Shown one piece after another: positions 52,244 through 60,900 of a DNA stretch of 64,000 nucleotides. The number at the start of each line of letters is the position of its first letter. Position 1 is the first letter of the stretch. Source of the DNA: UJ101 sp965262705 (lineage in GTDB: Bacteria; Bacteroidota; Bacteroidia; Flavobacteriales; UJ101); assembly GCA_965262705.1 (NCBI GenBank), contig OZ253556.1, positions 1,488,001 to 1,552,000 on the forward strand, read 5' to 3'. The notes under the pieces are model-generated. The model was not told the origin of the DNA and did no database searches. It worked only from the letters and a program-made list of their open reading frames with translations. A program made the translations under genes and the position numbers.

Positions 52244-52807
52244 ATGGCTACAACAGCTGATATAAAAAGAGGATTATGTATTAATTATGCTAATGATGTG
52301 TATAAAATCATTGAATTTCAACATGTAAAGCCGGGGAAGGGGCCTGCTTTTGTGCGAACGAAACTAAAAGGGCTTACCTCAGGAAAGGTAATTGAAAATA
52401 CGTTCTCTGCAGGTCATAAAATTGATATTGTAGAAGTAACTACAGATAAATTTCAATACTTATACGAAGATGAAAATGGATTTCATTTTATGAATAATGA
52501 AGATTATACACAAGTGTATATTGATAAACAACTCGTTGAAAACTCAGACCTTATGAAAGAAGGTCAAGAAGTTTTTATTTTAACCCAAGCAGAAGACCAA
52601 TCTCCCCTTTCTGTTGAAATGCCCTCTACAGTTGTTCTTAAAGTTATAGAATCACCACCAGGGGTCAAGGGAAATACTGCCACAAATGCAACTAAACTAG
52701 CCGAATTGGAAACTGGCGCCAAAATTCAGGTCCCTCTTTTCATTAATGAAGGAGATAAAATTAGAGTAAACGTTGAAGAGCGATCATATAGTGAGCGCGT
52801 GAAATGA
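52244..52807 (+). CDS. efp: Elongation factor P
   Basis: EF-P relieves ribosome stalling at polyproline stretches. The 187 residues show the KOW-like domain I with the FQHVKPGKGPAFVRTKLKGL loop, whose tip Lys is the usual modification site, then OB-fold domains II and III (YLYEDENGFHFMNNEDYTQV, and TNATKLAELETGAKIQVPLF with the family signature in KLAELETGAKIQVPLFINEG). It begins 11 bases behind lpxA and probably belongs to the same operon, an arrangement common in Flavobacteriia. Confidence 0.96.
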   Translation: MATTADIKRGLCINYANDVYKIIEFQHVKPGKGPAFVRTKLKGLTSGKVIENTFSAGHKIDIVEVTTDKFQYLYEDENGFHFMNNEDYTQVYIDKQLVENSDLMKEGQEVFILTQAEDQSPLSVEMPSTVVLKVIESPPGVKGNTATNATKLAELETGAKIQVPLFINEGDKIRVNVEERSYSERVK

Positions 52808-52893
52808 CGAAGCAAATCGCTGCACTTTTTTTATGTAAAATTTTTAGAGTGATGCGTTCACGATAAAGTTCATATAACGAAAAAAAATGATTT

Positions 52894-54150
52894 ATGGATA
52901 TATTTGAAAGAATGAAAAAGGAGGAAACTCCGCTTGGAAAATATGCAAACTATGGAGAAGGATATTTTATTTTCCCTGAACTGGAAGGAGAGATAGGACC
53001 TGTTATGAAATTTAAGGGTAAAGAAGTAATTTGTTGGTCGGTCAATAATTATCTGGGATTAGCTAATCATAGCGAAATACGAAAAATAGACGCTCAGGCT
53101 GCCGCAGATTGGGGGTTAGCCTATCCAATGGGCGCACGCCCCATGTCGGGGCAGACTAAATATCACGCAAAATTAGAAGAAGAATTAGCTGCGTTTGTAG
53201 AAAAAGAATCTTGTTTCTTATTAAACTTTGGCTATCAGGGAATACTTTCTATCATTGGTGCACTGGTAAATCGTAATGATGTGATCGTATATGATTCTGA
53301 CTCGCACGCCTGCATTGTTGATGGGGTTTGTTTACATCAAGGTAAACGCTTTACTTTTAATCATAACGATATTAAAAGCATTGAAAAAAATATTCAGCGT
53401 GCCGAGAAAGTTACTAATGAAACAGGAGGGGGTATTTTAGTTATTTCAGAAGGAGTATTCGGGATGCGGGGCAATCAAGGCTGTATAAAAGAGATTGTTA
53501 ATTTAAAAAAGAAATATAATTTTCGTTTATTGGTGGACGATGCTCACGGGTTTGGCGTGTTGGGAAGTAAAGGAATAGGAGCAGGAGAGGCTCAGGGTGT
53601 TCAAGAAAAAATTGATATTTATTTTTCAACCTTTGCTAAATCAATGGCCTCCATAGGAGCATTTGTAGCAGGGGAAAAAGAAATTATAAAATATTTACAA
53701 TATAATATGCGTTCGCAGTTATTTGCCAAATCATTACCTATGCCCTTGGTAATTGGGGGGTTGAAACGTTTAGAGATGCTTCGAGCCATGCCCGAATTGC
53801 GAGAGAAATTATGGAAGAACGTTAATCGGTTACAAACAGGCCTCCGTGAAAGCGGGTTTGATATAGGAACAACCAATTCCTGTGTAACCCCAGTTTTTTT
53901 CAATGGAAAGACCCTAGAAGTTGTAGCTATGGTTAAAGATTTAAGAGAGACTTATGGTATTTTTACCTCGATTGTCGTTTATCCAGTGATTCCTAAGGGA
54001 ATAATTCTACTTCGTTTAATCCCAACCGCTGCACATGAGTTTGAACATATAGATAGAACGATTGATGCCTTTAAAGCTATTCGGGAAAAATTAGAAAAAG
54101 GAATCTACGCCCGTATTGCAAAAGAAATTTCTATAAAGGAGAGACTATAG
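52894..54150 (+). CDS. Alpha-oxoamine synthase-family PLP enzyme (SPT/CapC-like)
   Basis: A 418-residue fold-type I PLP enzyme that condenses an amino acid with an acyl-CoA. It has NNYLGLANHSEIRK, YPMGARPMSGQTKYHAKLEEEL, DSDSHACIVDGV, LLVDDAHGFGVLG and the PLP-Lys segment STFAKSMASIGAFVAG with Lys249. Candidates within the family are serine palmitoyltransferase (sphingolipids), cysteate fatty-acyl transferase CapC (capnine sulfonolipids, needed for gliding in Flavobacterium), and KBL or BioF. The Phe-Ala-Lys-Ser-Met-Ala motif argues for a lipid-forming member over BioF. It follows the lpx-efp cluster on the same strand, consistent with membrane-lipid work. Specificity is inferred. Confidence 0.8.
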   Translation: MDIFERMKKEETPLGKYANYGEGYFIFPELEGEIGPVMKFKGKEVICWSVNNYLGLANHSEIRKIDAQAAADWGLAYPMGARPMSGQTKYHAKLEEELAAFVEKESCFLLNFGYQGILSIIGALVNRNDVIVYDSDSHACIVDGVCLHQGKRFTFNHNDIKSIEKNIQRAEKVTNETGGGILVISEGVFGMRGNQGCIKEIVNLKKKYNFRLLVDDAHGFGVLGSKGIGAGEAQGVQEKIDIYFSTFAKSMASIGAFVAGEKEIIKYLQYNMRSQLFAKSLPMPLVIGGLKRLEMLRAMPELREKLWKNVNRLQTGLRESGFDIGTTNSCVTPVFFNGKTLEVVAMVKDLRETYGIFTSIVVYPVIPKGIILLRLIPTAAHEFEHIDRTIDAFKAIREKLEKGIYARIAKEISIKERL

Positions 54151-54166
54151 TTCTATTATACACTAT

Positions 54167-54330
54167 GAGACTTTTAGCGCTAGTTAATAAAATGAACGCC
54201 CGAGGAAGATTAAACCCCAGGGCAACCTTTGAGTTGTGAGGATTTTAATTTTTTGAGGTGGTTGCTGAGTATAGTTGAGATAAAGAAGCGGCTTGAGGTT
54301 AACTGCAAGCCAGCGGAGCTAAAGGTATCA
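54167..54330 (+). mobile_element. Decayed MITE-like element (copy N)
   Basis: Starts GAGACTTTTAGCGCTAG and keeps the family centre (CGAGGAAGATTAAACCCCAG and GTGAGGATTTTAATTTTTTG). It then carries REP-like GGTTGCTGAGTATAGTTGAG and an AACTGCAAGCCAGCGGAGCTAAAG piece. The right terminus is lost. It is an older copy. Confidence 0.55.
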
Positions 54331-54350
54331 TAAGACAAAAAAATATTTTT

Positions 54351-54370
54351 TATTAACATTTAGTGTTAAA
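54351..54370. promoter_or_regulatory. Candidate operator of the toxin-antitoxin operon
   Basis: TTTAACACTAAATGTTAATA-type dyad: ATTAACATTT / AGTGTTAAAT lies 18 bases before the toxin start codon. TATTTTTTATATTTGCAATG follows, where TATATTTG is a -7-like box. The antitoxin helix-turn-helix would be expected to bind here. Confidence 0.45.
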
Positions 54371-54387
54371 TATTTTTTATATTTGCA

Positions 54388-54720
54388 ATGAATATAAAAT
54401 TGATAAATAATAAACTTAAAAAATATGCTAATAATGATAAAGCGGGGGTTAAAAAATTGAGGGAATTAAGACATAAAAGAGATAAACAAAGACTAGACCA
54501 ATTAAAAGCATCAAAGACTTTAGAAGATGTGAGACATCAACTAGGAAGATTTCATGAATTAACAGGGAATAGAAAAGGACAATGGGCTTGTGATCTTGAT
54601 CACCCTTATAGACTTATCTTTAAACCACAAGAGTCACCTATTCCTACTGACAAAGATGGAAAATTCATTTGGATTAAAATTTTAGGAATAGAGGTTGTAG
54701 AAATTAAAGATTATCATTAA
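54388..54720 (+). CDS. HigB/RelE-like toxin
   Basis: A 110-residue ParE/RelE-fold toxin of the HigB type, expected to cleave mRNA on the ribosome. Features are a basic helical N-terminus (KKLRELRHKRDKQRLDQLKA), the core RFHELTGNRKGQWACDLDHP and YRLIFKP, and a C-terminal WIKILGIEVVEIKDYH strand with the usual terminal Asp-Tyr-His. The antitoxin gene starts 18 bases later. The toxin-first order is characteristic of higBA. An AT-rich promoter region with an ATTAACATTTAGTGTTAAAT palindrome lies just upstream (54351-54370), a likely autoregulatory operator. Confidence 0.85.
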   Translation: MNIKLINNKLKKYANNDKAGVKKLRELRHKRDKQRLDQLKASKTLEDVRHQLGRFHELTGNRKGQWACDLDHPYRLIFKPQESPIPTDKDGKFIWIKILGIEVVEIKDYH

Positions 54721-54738
54721 AGTTTAAATATAAAAGGA

Positions 54739-55842
54739 ATGGCTATGGCAATAATTAATCAATATTATCCAGAATCAGTAACTTCCCCTGCTGAGTTTTT
54801 GTTAGAAACTCTAGAGGAAAAACAAATGGGAGCTAAAGAGTTTGCTATAAAAACAGGTAAACCAGAAAAAACGATTTCTGCAGTAATTAAAGGTAAAAGT
54901 GCTATTACTCCTGATATGGCTTTGCTTTTTGAGCAAGTGCTTAAAACCCCTGCTCATTTTTGGTTAGAAGCCCAAAAGAACTTTGATGAATATCAGGCGA
55001 GGATTAACTATCAAAAAAGCATAGAAGAAGCTAAACCATGGGCATTAACTTTTCCGTATGCTAAAATGGCAAATTTGGGGTGGGTTGAAAAAACCAGAAG
55101 CGCAGAAAAAAAAGTAATAGAGCTACTTAAGTATTTTGGAGTGGCTTCGCAAAAAGGTTATGAAGATTATTACTACAACCAAAGAACCAAAGTAGCCTTT
55201 AGAATATCCTTAAAAAACCATAAAAATGCTTCCGCTATTGCATCATGGTTAAGGCAAGGAGAATTGCAAGCCGATCAATTAAGTGGTTCTACTTATAATA
55301 AAGTTAAATTAAATAACATACTGCCACAAATTAAAAAATTAATGGCTATACAGCCGGCCAATTTTTTTATACCGCTACAAAATATCTGCCTGCAAGCTGG
55401 AGTAAAAGTAGTGCATACCCCTTGTCTACCCAAGACAGCAATACACGGCGCTACTAGGTGGATCAAGGATAACCCTCTTATACAATTGACGGGTAGATAC
55501 AAAAGAAATGATATATTTTGGTTTACTTTTTTTCATGAAATAGCGCATATCCTATTACATGGGAAAAAATATATCTCTATCGAAAATATTAAAATAGAAG
55601 GGGAAAAGCAAGATTATGAGAGGGAAGCGGACAAATTTGCTGCTGCGTATATCTTAAGTGAACAGGAAGAAAAAGAAATTTGTAAGTTGAAAAATATTGA
55701 CTCTGAAGATATTCTTTTTTTTGCTAAAAAATTTGGGATTCATCCAGCCAATATTATTGGTAGATTACAACATAAGAAAATTATTGATTATGGGCAAGGA
55801 AATGAGTTTTTTAGTCCCATAAATTTCATAGCTAAAACTTGA
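54739..55842 (+). CDS. HigA-type antitoxin fused to an ImmA/IrrE metallopeptidase
   Basis: A 367-residue protein in two parts. Residues about 10-85 are an XRE/HigA helix-turn-helix (SPAEFLLETLEEKQMGAKEF, KTGKPEKTISAVIKGKSAIT, and the family's PAHFWLEAQKNFDEYQAR). Residues about 240-340 are an ImmA/IrrE zinc-peptidase domain with FFHEIAHILLHG (His266, Glu267, His270) and YEREADKFAAAYIL with the third-ligand Glu. It forms a toxin-antitoxin pair with the gene at 54388. The peptidase part may allow self-cleavage or conditional inactivation, which is an inference. The start may be Met1 or Met3. Confidence 0.88.
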   Translation: MAMAIINQYYPESVTSPAEFLLETLEEKQMGAKEFAIKTGKPEKTISAVIKGKSAITPDMALLFEQVLKTPAHFWLEAQKNFDEYQARINYQKSIEEAKPWALTFPYAKMANLGWVEKTRSAEKKVIELLKYFGVASQKGYEDYYYNQRTKVAFRISLKNHKNASAIASWLRQGELQADQLSGSTYNKVKLNNILPQIKKLMAIQPANFFIPLQNICLQAGVKVVHTPCLPKTAIHGATRWIKDNPLIQLTGRYKRNDIFWFTFFHEIAHILLHGKKYISIENIKIEGEKQDYEREADKFAAAYILSEQEEKEICKLKNIDSEDILFFAKKFGIHPANIIGRLQHKKIIDYGQGNEFFSPINFIAKT

Positions 55843-55970
55843 CAAGATTTATAAATTCTTGGAAGTATTAAAATAATATAAAATTGTAAAGAAAGATTCT
55901 ATTTATAAATAATTATCTGAAAAGGTTAAAAAATTTTCAATAAATAATCTTTTAATTCTTAATAATAAGA

Positions 55971-56882
55971 ATGAAAAAAAAATTCCGAAGCAATGGTAAG
56001 TTATTACTCACAGGAGAATATTTTGTATTAGATGGTGCTACAGCACTGGCATTACCTACTATAAAAGGGCAAACCATAGAAATCCATCCTTGGGACAATT
56101 TAAATGAATTAAAATGGAAAAGCTTTGACCCAAAAGATAAAATATGGTTTGAAGCTGATTTTAGTTTGAATTTTGACTTTACGATGTCTTCCGATGATCC
56201 TATTGCTAATCGGTTGTGTAAACTATTAAAAGCCTGCCAAGATCTAAACCCTAATTTCAACCCTTTTGGAAATCAGGTACAAACTTATTTAGAATTTCCT
56301 TTAAATTGGGGACTTGGCAGCAGTTCAACACTTGTTAATAATTTAGCACAATGGGCTGCCGTAGATCCATTCGAATTGCTTCAAAGATCTTTCGGAGGCA
56401 GCGGGTATGATATTGCCTGTGCATCAAATAAACAACCCATCTTATATACGTTAAAGCAAAAAATACCTGAGGTAAAAAAAATGGTGTTTAATCCTCCCTT
56501 TAAAAACCAGTTGTATTTTGTATATTTAAATCATAAGCAAAATACTCAGAAAGGCGTTTATTACTACCGATCACTTTCCTTATCCAAGTCCTTAATAATA
56601 AAAGATTTAAACAAAATAACGTATGGCATAGTAAAAGCTAAAACTTTAAGCCGTTTTGAATATTTGATAAACAAGCACGAGGAAATCATCTCGAAGAACT
56701 TGAAAATAGATAGCGTAAAATCAAATCTTTTTCCTGATTATTCCGGTACTATTAAAAGTTTGGGTGCTTGGGGAGGGGATTTTATCTTAGTAACTCATAG
56801 AAAAGGAATGAGTCGTTATTTTCAGTCAAAAGGCTATAAAACTATTTTACTTTATGATCAAATAATTTTATCTGATGACTGA
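55971..56882 (+). CDS. GHMP-superfamily kinase (GYDIA type)
   Basis: A 303-residue small-molecule kinase of the galactokinase/homoserine/mevalonate superfamily. The N-terminus is KFRSNGKLLLTGEYFVLDGA (substrate-binding Gly-Glu motif), the ATP loop is FPLNWGLGSSSTLVNN, and SFGGSGYDIACASNKQPILY is the signature of the Bacteroidota GYDIA subgroup. The C-terminal GHMP domain has SLGAWGGDFILVT. Mevalonate-pathway or phosphomevalonate-type activity is often proposed but is not demonstrated by sequence. It is single, with no isoprenoid genes alongside. Confidence 0.85.
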   Translation: MKKKFRSNGKLLLTGEYFVLDGATALALPTIKGQTIEIHPWDNLNELKWKSFDPKDKIWFEADFSLNFDFTMSSDDPIANRLCKLLKACQDLNPNFNPFGNQVQTYLEFPLNWGLGSSSTLVNNLAQWAAVDPFELLQRSFGGSGYDIACASNKQPILYTLKQKIPEVKKMVFNPPFKNQLYFVYLNHKQNTQKGVYYYRSLSLSKSLIIKDLNKITYGIVKAKTLSRFEYLINKHEEIISKNLKIDSVKSNLFPDYSGTIKSLGAWGGDFILVTHRKGMSRYFQSKGYKTILLYDQIILSDD

Positions 56883-56937
56883 ATAAATACAAACCTTTTG
56901 TAAAGGTTTCAAAATATAATATATTTGCAGCCGCAAT

Positions 56938-57022
56938 GGAGAGATGGCAGAGTGGTCGAATGCGGCGGTCTTGAAAACCGTTGACTGTTACAGGTCCGGG
57001 GGTTCGAATCCCTCTCTCTCCG
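56938..57022 (+). tRNA. tRNA-Ser (anticodon UGA)
   Basis: An 85-nt cloverleaf. The acceptor stem is GGAGAGA with TCTCTCC and discriminator G. The anticodon arm is GCGGT-CTTGAAA-ACCG with TGA at 56972-56974. There is a long variable arm (about 56984-56999) as expected for serine, and the T-loop is GGTTCGAATCC. The CCA is not encoded. It lies immediately before the phage gene block and is a plausible integration site. Confidence 0.93.
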
Positions 57023-57103
57023 CTAACCCCCTCACAATTTATTGATAATGAATGGATTTATTTTTTTAGGGGAATGATTAGGGGAAAGAAAATAGATATT
57101 TAA

Positions 57104-57327
57104 TCATGAGATCGTTTCTGTTTTGATTTGGATTTCGTAGGTTCTTTCGTTCAATGAGCGCTTTGTCCATTTGGTAACCCATAATTTTTTGCCGTACGCC
57201 TAGAACGTATGGTGCATTGTTTTATCTCGCCAAAGACCGCTCGAAGGCTTTCAAATAAATGATCGCAATACGCATTGACTGCAGGCTCAAAGATTCCGCA
57301 GGCAGAAAAAACAGCAATTTCTTTCAT
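57104..57327 (-). pseudogene. Small phage-associated gene with an apparent frameshift
   Basis: The ATG (first base at 57327) is adjacent to the stop of the tape-measure C-terminal frame. Frame 1 reads MKEIAVFSACGIFEPAVNAY, CDHLFESLRAVFGEIKQCTI, then RSRRTAKNYGLPNGQSAH and stops at 57151. After the A6 tract at 57185-57190, the -1 frame gives KLWVTKWTKRSLNERTYEIQ and IKTETIS with a stop at 57104, which looks more protein-like. One missing A would join them into about 74 residues. The family is unrecognised. A phage accessory or tail gene is inferred from position. Alternatively only the 58-residue ORF is real. Confidence 0.45.
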
Positions 57328-57945
57328 TTATCGTTTACTTTGGATTTCCAATCTTGTATATTTTTTAATGGCTTCTTTCATTTCTTTGCCCGCCTGTTCA
57401 TCGGCAACCAAGTAGGCAGGCAGTCCCTCTTCTTCCAACTTTTCCAAATTTTCATTCAGCCGAAGCATCGCACCGTACAGCAGCTGCTGAAAGGAAGCAT
57501 CGCCTAAAGATTCTTGAGCAGGCGCCGGCTCAGCCGTTGGCGGCGGAGTATTTCCTGCAGCTCCGCCCTCTGCATAGCCCGATAGGCGTCCCGTACGTTT
57601 TGCCTCAAGCCAGCCCGCTACATCCGCTACGGCAGGGGTTCTCATCAGCCATTCGGGAATTACATATTCATTCGCATGCACCCAGCCGGCAACTTCCTGT
57701 CCGGTTTCATCTCGAAAGCCCAGCGCGCGGGTAAAACCGCCGGTGGCATATCCTTTAGGCGGCAGCGGTTGAGCCGAGATGAGAGCCGTTTGAATCGCTC
57801 CCATTGCGCCTACGACAATACTTAGTGGAATATTGGGCAGCGCTTTCGTTATGGCAACTGCCGTATTGCCGATGGAATCGAAAATTCTCGTGATTTTATT
57901 CGTCTTCGCCTCTTTATACGCCATTTCCGCTTTTTTTTCGCCCAA
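57328..57945 (-). CDS. Tape-measure protein C-terminal part (-1 frame)
   Basis: This 205-residue frame carries the conserved C-terminal region of Bacteroidota tape-measure proteins: SIGNTAVAITKALPNIPLSI, VVGAMGAIQTALISAQPLPP, the GYATGGFT glycine-rich turn, GQEVAGWVHANEYVIPEWLM and a closing Lys-rich helix. It has no plausible start of its own. It overlaps the main tape-measure frame by 97 bases and is joined to it by the A8 tract at 57931-57938. It is probably made as the end of the main protein through a -1 shift, unless the tract is a mutation or sequencing error. Confidence 0.75.
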   Translation of the reverse strand: MGEKKAEMAYKEAKTNKITRIFDSIGNTAVAITKALPNIPLSIVVGAMGAIQTALISAQPLPPKGYATGGFTRALGFRDETGQEVAGWVHANEYVIPEWLMRTPAVADVAGWLEAKRTGRLSGYAEGGAAGNTPPPTAEPAPAQESLGDASFQQLLYGAMLRLNENLEKLEEEGLPAYLVADEQAGKEMKEAIKKYTRLEIQSKR

Positions 57946-60900
57946 TCCGTTTCCATTTTTTTGACCCCTTTCGTATATTGTGCCTGCGAGATGAGCCCCC
58001 GGTCTAACCGGTCTAACAAAATTTTCTTTTGTTTATCTTGATTCCGTTTAAAATTCCTCAATTCTCTTTCCCCGAGCGACCGCTGTAAATCCGCATATTG
58101 GCGCCCTGCATTTGCCAGCGCTTTAAATGTCATGGCGGCTGCCGCAATTCCCCCTTTTAAGGTATCGATATTTTTAAAGGTATCCTCCCATTGCCCTGCC
58201 GTAAAGCCCAGCACATCTACCGACCGCTCCTCCTTAGATAAGCCGCCCGAATCCTCATCAGTATCCTTATCCTTATTCCCTTGCAGCGCACCGGTTATCT
58301 CTGTTAGCCGGTTTTTTAATTCGTTGAGCTCCCCCTTCAACTTTTCCGCAGCTTTGCCTTTTAATTGTTTAAGTGCCTCCTCCATCAGGCGTATCTTTTC
58401 TATTAGATGTTCTTTTTCTCGAGTCAGGGCTTGCTGCTCCGCCAATTCGGTTAAGCGATCTTTTGCCGCGGTTAGACTTTTGATATTCTCTAGTTCCTGT
58501 CTACAAAGCGTATCGCCTAGCTTTTCTTTGAGTTTTGCTTTCGCCTGCTCCAGCGTAGTAATCTGGTTTATTTCATCTAAAGCAGCCCGCTTTCTTCCGT
58601 CTTCTGCCCTGCGCCATGCCTGTTCCTGCTGTTTTAATTCTTCATTCGCTGCTTTTTCCTTGATTTGTTTAATTTTAAACGATTGGATTTGTTCGTAGTT
58701 TATGATCATTGCCTGATTCGTTTGAATCAATGCCCGTTTATCCGCTATTGCTTTCTTGTAGTAGGCAAGCGCCTGCGGGTCCTTTGTCAAACTGCTTTTT
58801 TCTTCCAACTGCTTAATTTGCGACTGCAGCTGCTCGTTTTCCTGCGCCAATGCCGCTTTCTTTCGTTGGGTTTGTCGTTTCACCGCCTCGATTTCCTTTT
58901 CAAAACCCTCCTCTCGAAGGGAAAACTTTTGATCTTCAAACGCCTGTACCGCTTTCAGCAGTGCCTGATTTGCTTTTTCTTTTTCAGCCTTCGCTGATTG
59001 GGAATCGTCTGCCGCATGATGAGAGGTATCCTCACCACCTGCCGTCTCGTTGGTCCCCGTCTCTTCCTCCAAAGAAACCCACCCGCTCATCGCATATATT
59101 TCCGCCTGTTTTTTCTCTAATTCTTCCTTCGTTTTCTTGTACTCATCGGTCCCCTTCTTAAGGGTTTCTAGCTTTTTCTTTAATTGATTCTGCTGCGCTA
59201 TGAATGTTTCTACCTGCTGTTTTCGCCAGTTCATAAACTCCGTTAGTTTTGCCCCCGCAGCCTTTGCCTCTTCTTGTGCCTTCTTATAAGCCTCGGCAGC
59301 TTCAGTGGAGTCTTCCCAAAGCTTCCCGTAAGAAGCAAAACTAACTTTACTCACCTCCGGTCCTCCTCCCTTAAACGAATCATTTTTTATTTCCCGTTCT
59401 TTATCTCTTTTTTTTATAACTTGTGCATTATGCTTTCGAGCTTCGGCATATTTTTTATCTTCCGCTTGTTTTGCTTGCAGCGCCTCAAAGGCTTTAAATT
59501 CTGCAGTCGATGCCGCTTTTGATTGTTTTTCAATTAACTCCTGCATTCCCTTTGCCCGTGCAGAATTTTCAATATGCTTCGTTAATTTTTTATATACCTC
59601 TGATAATTTATGGGTCGCTTTGTATTCTTTATCTAAGGTTCCCTTAAACTTGGGTGCGAGTTTAATTAATCGCTCGTAGGCTTGTTTGCGCATCGCCAAC
59701 GAAGTATTTTCATCTTTTAAAATCGCAATCAGCGGGTCTATTTTCGATCGAAACGCGCCCACGGCTTCTCCTGCCTTTTCTGCGAGCTGCTTATGCGCTT
59801 CGCCCACCGCTTTGACTGCCTTTTGCTGGGCATTCAGCGCCTCCGACGCTTTTTTGGTGTGTGAACTGAACAACTGCCAGGCGGTAACTGCCGCGGTAAC
59901 CACCGTTATCAAAAGTCCCAGCGGGTTTAATCTCGTGGTAATGTTAAACAAGCGCATAGCAGCCGTTGCACGCGTAATATTCCCGGTAAGCAGCTGTTTT
60001 GCCGCAGCCAATAACAAGGTAATTCCTTTGGCTGCACGCTTTGCACTCGTATTGGCTTTGTGCGCCAGCGTATTTAAAATCGTCGCCTGGGTACCTCTTT
60101 TTGTAAAGGTATTTACGAGCAGCAATGCCGTTTTGTAGGACAATAGGGCAATGCTCGCAGTAACCAATACCTTAGTAAAGAATACCAGCCGCTCGCGAAA
60201 TCGCTTTACCCCGTCTGAAGCAGTAGAAGTTACCCCGGTGAACAGCCCTAAAAGTTGAATGAATTGTTGAAACAGCGGAGTCAATGCCTGGTCTTTAAAA
60301 AAGTCAGCCGTTGTTTTTTTTAGCTTTTCCCAAATCGCCGCCGTATTGTTATTCTTTTTATTAAATTCTTCTTGCAGCGAAGTACCTTTTTCCATCGCTT
60401 GCTGTGCCTTATTCATCGCTTGTCGAAAGCGGTCGGTATTTTGAGTTGCAGCGCCGACCGCTCCCGTTACCTCTAACGTATTCAACCCTAAAGAGGCTAA
60501 TACTTTTGCTGTTTGCGTAGCGGGCAAGCCCTTCATCCCTTTTGCAAAGCGTAGAAAGAATTCTTCCGGATGTTCATTCAGCAGTTTTTTTGCCTCTTCC
60601 GTGCCTATATGCATCGAACGGGCAAATTTTCCAATCTGCTGTGAGGCGGTTAAAATAAACTTAGCGTAGCCCGAAGAGGCAATCCGGGCATCCACGCCTG
60701 ACTCCTCAAAGGCAGCACCCAAGCCCAAGACTTTTGCCGTTGCTGGACGCAGCGCTTCCGGCAAGCGACCGATACGCAGGGTAAACTCCGAAATATTGGC
60801 TTCGCTCGAAGTGCCGCTTGCTGCTAGCTCATTTAATGCTGACCCCACCTCATGAATCGCCTTGGCATAAGGCATCGCCTGCGTATCGGAAAATAGATTT

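Noticed and set aside
57023..57103. Phage attachment-site repeat next to tRNA-Ser
   Set aside because: I could not find a second copy of the tRNA 3' end inside the window, so no att pair can be claimed.
58132..58698. Plus-strand gene of 188 codons
   Set aside because: It is antisense to the tape-measure coiled-coil. Ser/Phe/Cys-rich composition is the mirror of Lys/Glu-rich codons. It has no recognisable domain.
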